Made by a program: the position numbers and the translations under genes | Assembly (NCBI RefSeq): GCF_030269925.1 | Contig: NC_085118.1 | Span: 14,815,001-14,879,000, forward strand | Origin: Bombyx mori | Lineage: Eukaryota; Arthropoda; Insecta; Lepidoptera; Bombycidae | Reading direction: 5' to 3' | Length of the DNA: 64,000 nt | Notes under the pieces: generated by a model | Seen by the model: the letters and a program-made list of their open reading frames with translations, nothing else | What the model was told of the DNA's origin: nothing | Database searches by the model: none | Shown here: piece by piece, positions 1-10,654 of the stretch | Position numbering within the stretch: the first letter of the stretch is position 1 | Layout of the letters: every line of letters begins with the position of its first letter

Positions 1-45
1 ACAAAGAGTTCGACGTGCAACGCGTGCGACGTGCGACGTGGGTTA

Positions 46-265
46 GCCATGAATCAGCTCGCTGAGTTTCTCGCGATTCCGATCCGGTAGTAGATTCATT
101 CGCGAAGCAGCTGCTCTTGAGTTGTTAGGTCTCCTTAGGTGGCGCTCGGGCAGCTGTTAGCAAATCCCACCCCTCCTGGCTGAGCCTTTGTTCGCCCACC
201 TGTCCTGGTGAAACTGGAAAGGCCTCCGGGCCAACAGTAATCCTTCAATCATACAAAAAAAGAGT
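46..265 (+). repeat. Diverged LINE-end mosaic at the window edge
   Basis: Positions 60-115 resemble the Jockey/BMC1-type 3' end seen many times below (GATCCGGTAGTAGATTC followed by GCGAAGCA). Positions 195-240 carry CTGGTGAAACTGGAAAGGCC, a second tail motif that recurs near 48.7 and 54.2 kb, and an A-rich end follows. It is old and cut by the window start. Family assignment is inferred. Confidence 0.5.
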
Positions 266-266
266 T

Positions 267-665
267 TACAAGAACAGAATGTTACTGTGAGTGCTTCCAA
301 TGGAAATATCTCTCTTTGCCGGGTAGACTGGTGATATAGGATTACTAAAAGTTACCCTTAACGTGGTTGAAATTGCCCATGGCTAATATTACAAACATTT
401 TCATAGTGTCGAGCAATGTTTGAGACATTTAATTGACCGAAAAGGAAAAGCTAGGCGGTCCACGGTACAGAATTACAATCGATTTATCTCGAATTCATTT
501 CAAAATAATTTAGGTCAACATGGATGTTGTATCACATATCATGTAAGTATGCATATCACACGACAAACTAAATAAAAGGCGTCAAAGTCGTGATGTAAAA
601 CTGACGAAAGAAGTGTAAAAAGGGCTTTCTTTATTTAAATAATTATCTTCCACTTACATACATAA
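267..665. other. AT-rich stretch without recognised features
   Basis: No open frame of note and no copy of the repeat families defined in this window; I see nothing I can name. Confidence 0.5.
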
Positions 666-897
666 CGACGCTTGAAAGACAAACGTGACTAAGCGAGAAT
701 AACTGCTTTGTACATAAATGACAGGCAATATCCATATCCAATGCGCAAAAAAAATATATTTCTAGGTCTATGAAAATCATTTCAATCCTACAGCTAGATT
801 CATTAAAATAGATTTTTTTTCAGGTGTTTCAACTTTAAATTAGTCTATTGTAAAGTTCACGCATTGTCGCTTAGTCACGTTTGTCTTTCAAGCGTCG
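666..897 (+). mobile_element. MITE with 31-bp terminal inverted repeats, copy 1
   Basis: The element is 232 bp. The left end starts CGACGCTTGAAAGACAAACG and the right end is its inverse; the match runs about 31 bases. The interior is AT-rich and non-coding. A second copy lies at 22371-22602 in the opposite orientation. The target duplication is not clear (flanks TAA and ATA), so the superfamily is not assigned. Confidence 0.8.
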
Positions 898-1027
898 ATA
901 TGTATTTAAAGAGAATTGAAAAGACTCCAAGCGAATATCTCATTCTACCGAAGCATCATTTGGTAAGCCATTGTTAATCACATAATATGACTTCTTGTAC
1001 AAACTTTCCGGGACTGAAGATTTTTTT

Positions 1028-1245
1028 TCTCCTAGATAATCGTTGGTAGCCTAAGGGGGCTATTCCAACTTTACCCGGACCGGTAGGTGAGCTCACGGGT
1101 TCAACCTGAGAGAATTGCTAACACTAGCTCCAGCAAGAGCAGTGCTTCGCTGAATCTACTAACGGATCGGAATCGCGACTCACTAAGAAGATCTGGCGAG
1201 AAACTCAGTGGGCTATGGGCTAATTCGCATGTCGAACGAGGAGAC
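1028..1245 (-). mobile_element. Jockey/BMC1-type LINE 3' end, truncated
   Basis: Reverse orientation: the poly(T) at about 1021-1028 is the element's A tail. The copy shows the family landmarks GGTAGGTGAGCTCAC, GCTAACACTAGC and the inverse of GATCCGGTGGTAGATTC, then stops after about 215 bp. It is 5'-truncated and diverged, with no coding content left. Confidence 0.7.
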
Positions 1246-1527
1246 TGATGTCTTGAATCTATGAACAAGAAGTAATTGAATGCTCAGCGCGATCTTACTT
1301 AAAAGGGCACGCGTTTTAAGGCTCCGGAATTATTAAAGAAGTTGCAATCTGATTCTTAACCGATTCGACTTAAGTCGACTGAGAGGCAAAATATCGGGAA
1401 CCCTCGTGGTTTCTATGGGTAAAATAATCGAGCTTACCAATCGTAGGGCGTGTTTTAAGCCTGCACTGGTAGTTACCACTGTCCTACACGATTCAGCCGC
1501 AAAGTTACGCGATCTGGTTTTGAATGT

Positions 1528-1770
1528 TTTTTTATTGCTTAGATGGGTGGACGAGCTCAACAGCCAACCTGTTGTTAAGCGGTTACTGGAGCCCATAGAC
1601 ATCTACAACGTAGATGCGCCGCCCACCTTTAGATGTATGTTCTAAGGTCTCAGTATGGTTACAACGGCTGCCCTATCCTTCAACCGAAACGCATTACTGT
1701 CTCACGGCAAAAATAGGAGTGGTGATGGTACCTACCCGTGCGGACTCACAAGAGGTCCTACCACCAGTAA
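1528..1770 (-). mobile_element. Bm1 SINE, 5'-truncated
   Basis: The tail starts TTTATTGCTTAGATGGGTGG and the copy ends at CCTACCACCAGTAA, which is the usual start of headless copies. About 243 bp and close to the window consensus, with a few substitutions in the centre. The open frames across it are chance. Confidence 0.9.
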
Positions 1771-2900
1771 TACCAGTATTCCGACTCTTCTATTATTTCA
1801 TGCTATTATATCTACTGGGAGTTTAATGCGACCTGGCACCTTTCTATTGCATAAAATTTATCTAAAGCAAGATAAAAACTAATACGTCTCCTAAGGGATG
1901 TCTGAAAAACATGCGTCATTATCTTCAAAGAGCAACCTTTCGTAATTTCGACCATTTCCAATGTTGAAGTTGCCTTGGTGTTCACATTATCTTCAGAACA
2001 CCAAATAAGAGTTCATTGACCCCTAAACGTCATTTATTACGTCGACAATTGCATTGATTTCCGTTCACCGGGGCCGGTCCATAGTCTCGATGCTCCTCGA
2101 TCGAACTAATATAGCTGGTATTGAATGGGCCGCGTTAATTAATTAGGCGGCCATTCACGTATCAGTGTCGGCTGGTCGAAGTCATAGTGCACCTGCTGCG
2201 GGCTAGTGATGTTTAGCGGTAATGTTGAATACGATTTTCGAAATATCGTGTTACAAAGATATAAAAAATTAATTGGAATTGTGGCCATTAGAATCATAAG
2301 ATTGTACTGTTTTATTTCACAGACAAATACGTGTTTTTGAGTTTTGAGTTTTTAATTGCGTTGTAATATAGATAGACATGATCCGCTTGGATGTGGAATA
2401 GAATATCATGATTTTGATGACCCTTTATCAAATTTTGGAAGATGACTTAGTCTAGAAGCTGCTGTCTCGCCTATTTTGATACGAAGAAATTTATTTGAAG
2501 AGTAAGACAGCTGTTGGGATCCAAATAATGGCATTATATGTTTAACAAGATAAGCGTTATTCACATTGTCACGTGTATCAGCTCCGAATAGTTAAAAATA
2601 TACTACATATTTCAAGTAATTGTTTTCGAATATAGTAGTTGTAACTCGTTAATTATTTAGACTACAAGATTATATTAGTATCGATGTTAATCGAATATAA
2701 AGAAAATTAATAGGTACCTCTCTAGAATTGCGGTGGACCATCATTATTGAGTTGTTTGCAGCTTGACTGACAGCCAGTTTCAAACTCTCGATTTAATATT
2801 GGCTTACACTATGTTTACCTACATTTGTATGTGCGTTAACTTGATTTAAATAGCTAATAAAATAAAGCAATTTATGCTATTTTATTACGTGATTTTGGGA
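1771..2900. other. Unannotated AT-rich DNA
   Basis: No long open frame and no named repeat. I note only CCGGGGCCGGTCC near 2070, a slightly GC-richer patch. No transcription or splice signals that I would defend. Confidence 0.5.
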
Positions 2901-2904
2901 TGCT

Positions 2905-3076
2905 TAACGACGGAGGGAAGATCTTCCACCGAGCGGGTGATATTGCTCGGTAGACCGACGGTCCGAATGTTGTTATTCGGAACTTGTATATATGCGCTTT
3001 ATCTTGAAAATGTCGTAAGCGAGATTCAGGCATCTGTCAATTATCTTGCGTTGTATGATGGCTACCCGCCACAGTG
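2905..3076 (-). repeat. Unclassified dispersed repeat (family C), copy 1
   Basis: The segment with CGAGCGGGTGATATTGCTCG, TTGTATATATGC and GAAAATGTCGTAAGCGAGAT recurs in inverse orientation at about 43660-43845, and in part at 32225-32305. The three copies are diverged. A Helitron begins two bases after this copy, so the copy was probably interrupted there. Confidence 0.6.
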
Positions 3077-3077
3077 A

Positions 3078-3496
3078 TCTATATATTAATACGTGAAGCA
3101 AAAACTTTGTATCCCTTTTTACGAAAATTGCGCGGACGGAGGAGTATGAAATTTTCCACACTTATAGAGAATATAGAGAAGAAGTGCACAATGCTAATTT
3201 TTTTTTTTAATTATGAATAAAATATACATTAAATCAATAAAGAAAACATTACACACACTACATACCATGTATTTGACGCACACACGCATGCATACTATTT
3301 ATTGTCAAACTTTTGTTCTTGACGTCTGTTGTCAAATTGAGAATAGATTAAATATTGATTGTCTTTGTTAATATTTTATATAGTGTAGTCTTGGTGAAAT
3401 TTGTGATTATAGAAGTATAAAATACAATCATAATAGTGTACAAACTTACAATTCCAATTAATTATAGTCGAATTTCGACTACTGCGAGACCTCTAG
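3078..3496 (+). mobile_element. Non-autonomous Helitron, family A copy 1
   Basis: The element begins TCTATATATTAATACGTGAA directly after an A. It ends with the palindrome TAGTCGAATTTCGACTA, then about 11 bases, then CTAG directly before a T. TC...hairpin...CTRR between A and T with no target duplication is the Helitron signature. It is 419 bp with no helicase. The family resembles small Helitrons widespread in Lepidoptera (recalled, not searched). Four more copies lie at 9269, 19432, 50121 and 51268. Confidence 0.88.
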
Positions 3497-3758
3497 TACA
3501 TATTAATACCTTAAACTAGAACCACATATTCTAAAGTAAGACCACAGCTAATCTATGAATAGTGAGTTGATTCTTGTTTATTCAGCTCGCGTCTGAGATT
3601 ACACACAAGAGCAAGTTTTATTGGCAAACGCTGAGTTACCGAAGCTACTTATCAACTTGGACGCAGTGTAATTACTGCGCGGTGCGGAAACTGTTGAATT
3701 TAGATTTAGTTTTGAAAAAGTTTTAATAAATACACATGAGGTTCAAGAAGTTATCTTT

Positions 3759-4012
3759 TACTGGTGGTAGGACCTCTTGTGAGTCCGCGCGGGTAGGTAC
3801 CATCACCCTGCCTATTTCTGCCGTGAAGCAGTAATGCGTTTCGGTTTGAAGGGTGGGGCAGCCGTTGTAACTATACTTGAGACCTTAGAACTTGTATCTC
3901 AAGGTGGGTGGCGCATTTACGTTGTGGATGTCTATGGGCTCCAGTAACCACTTAACACCAGGTGGGCTGTGAGCTCGTCCACCCATTTAAGCAATAAAAA
4001 AATAAAAATAAA
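3759..4012 (+). mobile_element. Bm1 SINE, 5'-truncated
   Basis: Starts TACTGGTGGTAGGACCTCTT and runs without large gaps to CATTTAAGCAATAAAAAAATAAAA. It lacks the tRNA-like head. It is among the better preserved copies. Confidence 0.92.
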
Positions 4013-4149
4013 ACTATTCAGGAAATTTGCAATAGACGACTTAGAGGTGTAAGAAGAGTCCTTTAATTGTATTATTAAGATTTGTAGCAGTCATTTTCCA
4101 ACACGATAAAGCGAAACGCGGAAAGGGGTGGGTGAGGAAAACCGAAGAC

Positions 4150-4203
4150 TGGGATTACTGGTGTGGATTAGGAGAGGCCTATATCCAGCAGTGGACAACT
4201 TGA
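4150..4203 (+). pseudogene. RTE-type LINE, last codons and 3' tail
   Basis: The frame reads LGEAYIQQWTT then stop, followed by a GATAATAATAATGATGATT tail. The same ending (GKAYVQQW then stop, then repeated GAT) occurs at 45045-45188, where more of the frame survives. This is the extreme C-terminus and 3' end of an RTE-like non-LTR retrotransposon; everything upstream is missing. Confidence 0.6.
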
Positions 4204-4250
4204 TCTGATAGCAATGATAATAATAATGATGATTGCGAAACGTGACTCAG

Positions 4251-4421
4251 TTTTTTTTTTGCTTAGATGGGTGGATGAGCTCACAGCCCACCTGGTGTTA
4301 AGTGGTTCCTGTAGCCCATAGACATCTACAACGTAAATGCGCCACCCACCTTGAGATATAAGTTCTAAGGTCTCAGTATAGTTACAATGGCTGCCCCACC
4401 CTTCAAACCGAAACGCATTAC
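4251..4421 (-). mobile_element. Bm1 SINE, short truncation
   Basis: Poly(T), then GCTTAGATGGGTGGATGAGC, ending abruptly at AAACGCATTAC, about 75 bp earlier than ordinary headless copies. Sequence after the break is unrelated. Confidence 0.88.
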
Positions 4422-4655
4422 GATGAACTATTAAGATGAACTATCGTCACAAAAACACTGTTATTTTCGAGTATTTTCGGATAAAGTTATGGGCATGCAT
4501 ATGCTACGTAATAAATTAAACAAAAGTTCAAATGCACTTTACTTACTGACGTCACGTACACTGTGACCATTTCAAAATCCACCCCGTGACACAGATACGC
4601 GGCTCCCATACATTTTTAATATGGTTAATACCTTTACGGTAATGCTTTCGTGTAA

Positions 4656-6188
4656 TAAAGGTTTAATTCGGTGGGATATGACAACATATGTCGCCGCATG
4701 ATTATAACTATCCTAGACTGTCTCCTACCTGCAATTTATCATATTATTAACTTCTCTCTTGACTCTGGAGAGTTTCCTTTCCTATGGCGCAGAGCTTATG
4801 TTCGTGCCCTACCTAAAATTCCTGACCCTTCTGTTCCTAATCACTTTCGCCCAATTTCAATCTTGCCCTTCCTATCCAAAGTGCTCGAGATCTGTGTCCA
4901 TAAGCAGCTTTCTCGATTTATATTTAATAATTCCCTAATTAGCCCTTTTCAATCTGGGTTTAGACCAGGCCACAGCACCATTTCCGCGCTTCTGAAAGTG
5001 ACAGGTGATATCAGGGTGGGCTTGGAAGAATCCAAAATCACTATACTAGTTTTGGTTGATTTCTCAAACGCGTTTAACACCGTTTGTCACGATATCCTTC
5101 TTTCCATCCTCTCTTATCTCAACGTCTCAAAAGGGGCGTTGGATTGGTTCTCTTCCTATCTTCAGGGACGTCAGCAATCTGTTCGTAATGACGAACTCTC
5201 ATCAAACTGGTGTAATCTTGAATCTGGCGTCCCACAAGGCGGTGTCCTCTCTCCTCTCTTGTTTTCAATTTTTATAAATTTTCTCACCCCTGAGCTACGG
5301 TGTGCATTTCATCTTTACGCCGATGATCTACAACTGTACGCACAAACCGATGTTGATCACATATCGGATGCTATTACCAAACTAAACAATGATTTAAAAT
5401 CAATCAGAAATTGGTCCGATAGGTTTGGTCTGGCGGTGAATCCTACCAAATGCCAGGCGTTAATTGTTGGTAGCCATCGAAATATGAGTAAGATCAGTAA
5501 TTTTAAGCTGCCGCCTGTTGTTTTCAATAACATAATCATCCCCTTTAGCCGAAACGTGAAAAATCTTGGATTACACATTGACACTACACTTGGTTGGAGA
5601 GCGCAAATAACATCCATTAGTCAAAAAGTCATCAGGACCTTGCGATCTCTCTATCGGCTAAAAAATATGCTACCATCAAATGTAAAGGCCATGCTTGTGC
5701 AGACTTTAATTTTCCCTATGGTAGACTACGGTGATGTGTGCTACTATGACCTGAATGCAGATCTCCTCAACAAACTAGACCGCCTTCTCAATAATTGCAT
5801 TCGATTCGTTTTCAATCTTAGAAAATATGACCATGTGTCCGCGCATCGAACTCGTCTGAAATGGTTACCGATCCGTCAGCGTAGAGAGGAGAGAGCGCTT
5901 ACTACCTTGTTTTCTCTTTTGGACTCTGCCTCTTCACCCTCTTACTTAAAATCGCATTTTAAATACTTGAACGCAAGCCATGACAAAATTCTACGTTCTT
6001 CACATAATCGTCTCTTACAATGTCCTATCCATCGCTCAGATTTTTTACATTCTTCTTTCTTTGTACAGTCCATAATATTATGGAATTCGCTTCCCAAAGA
6101 AATCAGGATGATCAGCAATCGCTTTATTTTTAAACTCAAAGTTCGCGAACACATCCACAAAAAACTGAAAGAATCATCTCCAAACTAG
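4656..6188 (+). CDS. Reverse transcriptase of a CR1/Jockey-group LINE, 5'-truncated
   Basis: The open frame runs from a stop at 4656 to a stop at 6188; the 505-residue protein is counted from a GTG at 4671, which is only the first available codon. It is the C-terminal part of a non-LTR ORF2. The N-terminal AP endonuclease is absent. Visible RT motifs are HFRPIS (residues 58-63), FQSGFRPGHST (93-103), motif A DFSNAF with the catalytic Asp at 130, motif B SGVPQGGVLSPLLF (185-198) and motif C YADD (216-219). The end WNSLPKEIR... is typical of this group. It would copy the element's RNA at a nicked chromosomal site. There is no frameshift or internal stop, so the insertion is probably young, but without endonuclease and 5' end it is unlikely to be autonomous. 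The exact clade is uncertain. Confidence 0.93.
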
Positions 6189-6215
6189 TTTATTTCATTT
6201 TTCAATTATTATTAT

Positions 6216-6283
<68 letters not shown>

Positions 6284-6641
6284 CTTTTAGCCATTCTTAA
6301 CTATAATACTAAATTGTGTATTTTCATGTGTATATTATTGTGTGTAATTATGTGTATGTATGTATTTTACTATTTTATACATAGGTATATTGAATTGTAG
6401 TAGGTATGTGTATTCTATAATACTGAGATATTATTTTAAGGAAGATTTTTGTTTTGAGTTTGTTCTTTTTTTTTGTTTTGTTGTTGTTGTTTGTTATTGT
6501 TTTGTCAATGCACCTACCATGCATTATCTCTGCACCACCCTATGGTCGACTGGAAGAGAATGCCCATGGCATTAAGTCCGCCTGTGTACAAGTTTTGTTT
6601 TGTGCATAAAGTATAAATAAATAAATAAATAAATAAAATAA
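6189..6641 (+). mobile_element. 3' UTR and (TAAA)n tail of the 4.7-kb LINE
   Basis: Contiguous with the reverse-transcriptase frame. It contains the TA microsatellite, then GCATTATCTCTGCACCACCC and GCATTAAGTCCGCCTGTG, and ends in ATAAATAAATAAATAAATAA. The last 130 bp recur at 16515-16701, which defines the true 3' end of the family. Confidence 0.88.
6216..6282. repeat. (TA)n microsatellite
   Basis: About thirty TA units just downstream of the LINE stop codon. Likely polymorphic in length and hard to sequence; part of the element's 3' UTR. Confidence 0.95.
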
Positions 6642-6885
6642 TTCAACTTGCAAAGTAATAAGGACGCTGATCTCAAAATTGAATTTCCCGCGATTATTCT
6701 GACTTTATCAGGTGATGAGTTTTTTCTGCCTGGAGCTTGCTGCGAACTAATCAAGCGCTCCAGTTTGTAAGTGGGAATATCGTACTACAGTACAATGAAG
6801 ACTTCGACCTGATGTTCGAAGACGCCCCGATGCTTATGGTCTTGGTATCCACTTCAAACTGTGAGCGATCGCCCATAATTGGAAC

Positions 6886-7314
6886 AAAAAAAATGTGTGG
6901 TGTCGTCGGACACCGGACGAACGACGAAGGAACGAAGTTCCTTATTACAAAAATATTAATTTTAAGTTCTATTCGAGGTATAGAGAAAATAAAACTGGAG
7001 GTTTCGCAACAGCCCACGGTCATTCGCTAACGTGCGAACTTATTGTGGTACACTTCATTCACAGCTGTTAGCATAAGAGTTAGTGTATTGCGCAAACAAA
7101 CGCCCTAAGATCGTGGTCAATGAATGATAAAAAAATATGTTATGTTTTGTACGTTATTACAAACTGAAGTCGTACACTGTGTGCATTACTAATTTGTACG
7201 TTATTACAAAGTTAAGTCGTACACTGTGTGCATTAATAATAAAAATCTTACGTTACGGACGTTTTTTCCCGGTTAGGGTACCCCTCCGCATCGTCCCATA
7301 AGGAACTTCGTTCC
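6886..7314 (+). repeat. Unclassified 430-bp repeat with palindromic ends (family P), copy 1
   Basis: Near the left end is GGTGTCGTCGGACACCGG, a short hairpin, then GGAACGAAGTTCCTTAT. The right end is the inverse, ATAAGGAACTTCGTTCC. The interior has a roughly 50-bp unit repeated twice (TACGTTATTACAAA...CACTGTGTGCATTA). Copies at 37458-37877 and 40540-40960 share both ends and length. It probably is a MITE-like non-autonomous element; no target duplication is obvious. Confidence 0.75.
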
Positions 7315-7698
7315 AAAAACTTTGGTTGTATAGGATCTGATGATTGTCTAACAATAATTGAGCCAATATATGTTATGAATAATAAATTCGTTGGTATAGA
7401 AAATGGAAGAAGTTACTTAACCATCCCAATAACAGAACATAGGGTCTAACCTTTTTCTTAAGAAAAGTGCTTGAAACTGCAGTATCGCGCGTTCTTAATA
7501 GGGCTTTCTTGCCGCCCTAACTGGGACATAAAGTTATTTCTATAGTATAACTGCAAACCCGTTCTACGAAGGAGATAGCTTGACTGGTCCCGCCCGAAAT
7601 AGGAAGGATGGTGGTCAATAATGTTCACGCCCTATCAATTTGTAAAAAGCGATCGCTAATGTGCTGAATTATAATTCGAAAGGATATAAGGATATTTG
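7315..7698. other. No recognised feature
   Basis: Mixed-composition DNA between two repeats; nothing I can identify. Confidence 0.5.
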
Positions 7699-7943
7699 TT
7701 TTTTTTATTGCCTAGATGTGTGAACGAGCTCACAGCCCACCTGGTGTTAAGCGGTTACTGGAACCCATAGACATCTACAACGTAAATGCGCCACACACCT
7801 TGAGATATAAGTTCTAAGGTCTCAGTATAGTTACAACGGCTGCTCCACCCTTCAAACCGAAACGCATTACTGCTTCACGGCAGAAATAGGCGAAGCGGTG
7901 GTACCTACCCGTGTGGACTCACAAGAGGTCCTACCACCAGTAA
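7699..7943 (-). mobile_element. Bm1 SINE, 5'-truncated
   Basis: From the poly(T)/GCCTAGATGTGTGAACGAGC tail to GGTCCTACCACCAGTAAA. Standard headless length. Confidence 0.92.
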
Positions 7944-8192
7944 ATTGTCAAATATCTGCCCCATAATTCAAACCAAATTGATTGCATTGCGCCGAGATGT
8001 TGGAACTTAACTCATTATACTGCGCCGTATCATCATGATCATCATTACGCAAAATCTTAGGGTCTTTGGGTTTAATTTCATTTGCTCCAAGGACAAGTTG
8101 TTCGTAAACACGTGAATTATTTTTTATGCCCAAAAACATCAGAGGTACTAACGTTATACACACTTACGAGCATGTTAGGGTTGGGGTTTGAA

Positions 8193-8446
8193 TTTTTTTT
8201 TTAATTGCTTGGATGGGTGGATGAGCTTACAGCCCACCTGGTGTTAAGTGGTTACTAGTTAAAACCCATAGACATCTACAACTTAAATGCGCCACCCACC
8301 TTCTGATATCAGTTCTAAGGTCTCAGTATAATTACAACGGCTGCCCCGTCCTTCAAACCGAAACGCATTACTGCTTAAGGGCAGAAATAGGCGGGGTGGT
8401 GGTATCTACCCGCGCGGACTCACAAGAGGTTACTACCACCAGTAAT
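8193..8446 (-). mobile_element. Bm1 SINE, 5'-truncated
   Basis: Tail TTAATTGCTTGGATGGGTGG, ending GGTTACTACCACCAGTAA. A few bases inserted near the middle (ACTAGTTAAAACCC). Standard headless copy, only 250 bp from the previous one in the same orientation. Confidence 0.92.
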
Positions 8447-9268
8447 TGAATTATGCGATTAAATTGCTGAGGAATCTGTGTAGTGTTATGATGAAAACTA
8501 GCAAAGGGAAGACAGTAGCTGGAGATCAACGCTTTTGCGGAACTTTCAAAAATAGGCTGTAAAACTCAAATCAAACAAAATTATCTTGATCAACGACTTC
8601 ATGATTGGCGAAACCGCGTGAATTTTTAATTTTAGGCTCGACACATCAACAATGCGAACGGATTCTTGGTCAGTGCTCTGTATAGCTCTATTTTAGTTAT
8701 GCTTATGAATTGTAAAAAAATTGAAAAAGTAGTAAATCTTGTATGTTTTCATTCGAAAAAGAAAGCCCCGAATTTCATGCCAAATCTTCAAGGTGGAGAA
8801 AACTGACATTTCGAATTGTTTTCTAAGAGGCTTTCTAACAATAGCCCTAGCAGAAGCAGTGCTTCGCTGAATCTGTATCGATGGCAAGTCATAACGATGA
8901 AAAGCACCTCAACGCATACTTGAACATTATGTCATTGTCTATATTGCTATAGAAAGTTTGTACATAAACGCATAAGTAATCTGTACGTCCCTTTACTAAG
9001 CCAAGAACCGAGAACTCGCAAGGCTCACAGTTCGCAAACGAAACGGTATTACCAAGTTTTATTGGGAAACGACGAAATATCCTTACTTTACTACGTTGAA
9101 TTAAAATGGGCTGGAAGTGTTCTGTTAAGAGTTACCAGTGTTTTGAAATTGTATTTATTTATTTCTTTTTATGACACTGTAGTGTGAACGGCCACAGCCC
9201 GACTGCTTTATGTGTCGTCATCCATCTAAAACATTAGGCCTAAGCTTTAGTTGTGTAATAATAATTTA
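8447..9268. other. Mostly unannotated; small Jockey-type fragment at 8835-8882
   Basis: Positions 8835-8882 match the inverse Jockey/BMC1-type end (GCCCTAGCAGAAGCAGTGCT, GCTGAATCT). The rest carries no recognised element or coding frame. Confidence 0.5.
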
Positions 9269-9689
9269 CTAGAGGTCCTGCAGTAGTCGAAATTCGACTA
9301 TAATTAATTGGAATTGTAAGTTTGTACACTATTATGATTGTATTTTATACTTCTATAATCACAAATTTCGCCAAGACTACACTATAAAAAATATTAACAA
9401 AGACAAACAATGTTTAATCTATTCTCAATTTGACAACAGACGTCAAGAACAAAAGTTTGACAATAAATAGTATACATGCGTGTGTGCGTCAAATACATGG
9501 TATGTAGTGTGTGTAACGTTTTCTTTATTGACATAATGTATCTTTTATGCATTATTTTAAAAAAAAATATTAGCATTGTGCACTTCTTCTCTATATTCTC
9601 TATAAGTGTGGAAAATTTCATACTCCTTCGTCCGTGCAATTTTTGTAAAAAGGGATACAAAGTTTTTGCTTCACGTATTAATATATAGA
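9269..9689 (-). mobile_element. Non-autonomous Helitron, family A copy 2
   Basis: Reverse copy: CTAG at 9269-9272, the palindrome TAGTCGAAATTCGACTA just inside, and the TC end as GA at 9688-9689 (TATTAATATATAGA). Flanks are again A before TC and T after CTAG. It is 421 bp, close to copy 1. The frames across it are chance. Confidence 0.88.
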
Positions 9690-9915
9690 TATGTAATGCA
9701 TATGTTATTAAAAAACTTGTACCTCTCTGCAGGATTTGAGCACAGCATAATCCCATCGAAACGTGCACCAGACATTTTAACCTTTAGGTCACGTAGACTT
9801 GTAAAACAAGAGGATTGTTATTTGTTTCTTGAAGATGGCTGTATTTGAATCTCTGCGTATCTATCTCTTTTGTTGTGTCTATTTTAACTATTCCAGGACA
9901 CAAATCCTGTGACAG

Positions 9916-10161
9916 TTTTTTTTATAGCCTAAATGGGGGGACGAGCTCATGACCCCCCTAGCTTAGTGGTAACCGAAGCCCATAGACATTTATAACGTAA
10001 ATGCCACCACCCACCTCTAGACATAAGTTCAAAGGTCTCACTTTTGACAATACAACGGCTGCCCCGCCCTTCAAACCGAAACGCATTACTGCTTCACGGC
10101 AGAAATTGGCATGGTGGTGGTACCTACCCGTGTGGACTCATAAGACGTCCTACCACCACTA
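9916..10161 (-). mobile_element. Bm1 SINE, 5'-truncated
   Basis: Diverged tail (TTTATAGCCTAAATGGGGGG), well preserved centre (CAAACCGAAACGCATTACTG), ends GTCCTACCACCACTAA. Confidence 0.9.
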
Positions 10162-10654
10162 AAAACTTATATATTCTCTTTTTAGAAATTAAGTCTTTTT
10201 TGTAGGACCTTATGTCTCAAAGTTTATAGGCTTCAGTGACTATTACTATAAATACCATTCTGGTCATTTAGTTGATACCTTGTCCATCTTAAGAAATAAT
10301 TGCGAAATACAAATGAATCGTCAACTGTAACTAGTTTGCAATACTGCCGTGTCGGTTCCAGTACAGTTTGTATGTCAACGCGATTCGCACGTGTAACGTA
10401 CTTAACCGTTTTATTTGCTTTTTGGGATCAAGTTTATAAAGTTAAATAAAATCGGTTTTAACTTCGGCAATAATCGTTTCGTTCAACTGTAAATAAAGTT
10501 GAGTTGTTGTTTGATTTTAATAACTTCTCCGACACGCGCCTCCGCTAGTATGTTTACTTGCTGGATTAATATATGAAGAGGTAGGTCGTTGTTTGTTATT
10601 ATTATCTATGATAAAATTAATTTTTGTAACACGTTCATGTCTTTGAACGCGGTC
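10162..10654. other. No recognised feature
   Basis: AT-rich DNA; no named repeat or coding signal seen. Confidence 0.5.

Noticed and set aside
6751..7023. Minus-strand frame recurring in all three family P copies
   Set aside because: Similar frames appear because the DNA repeats; lengths and starts differ between copies and no protein family is evident.
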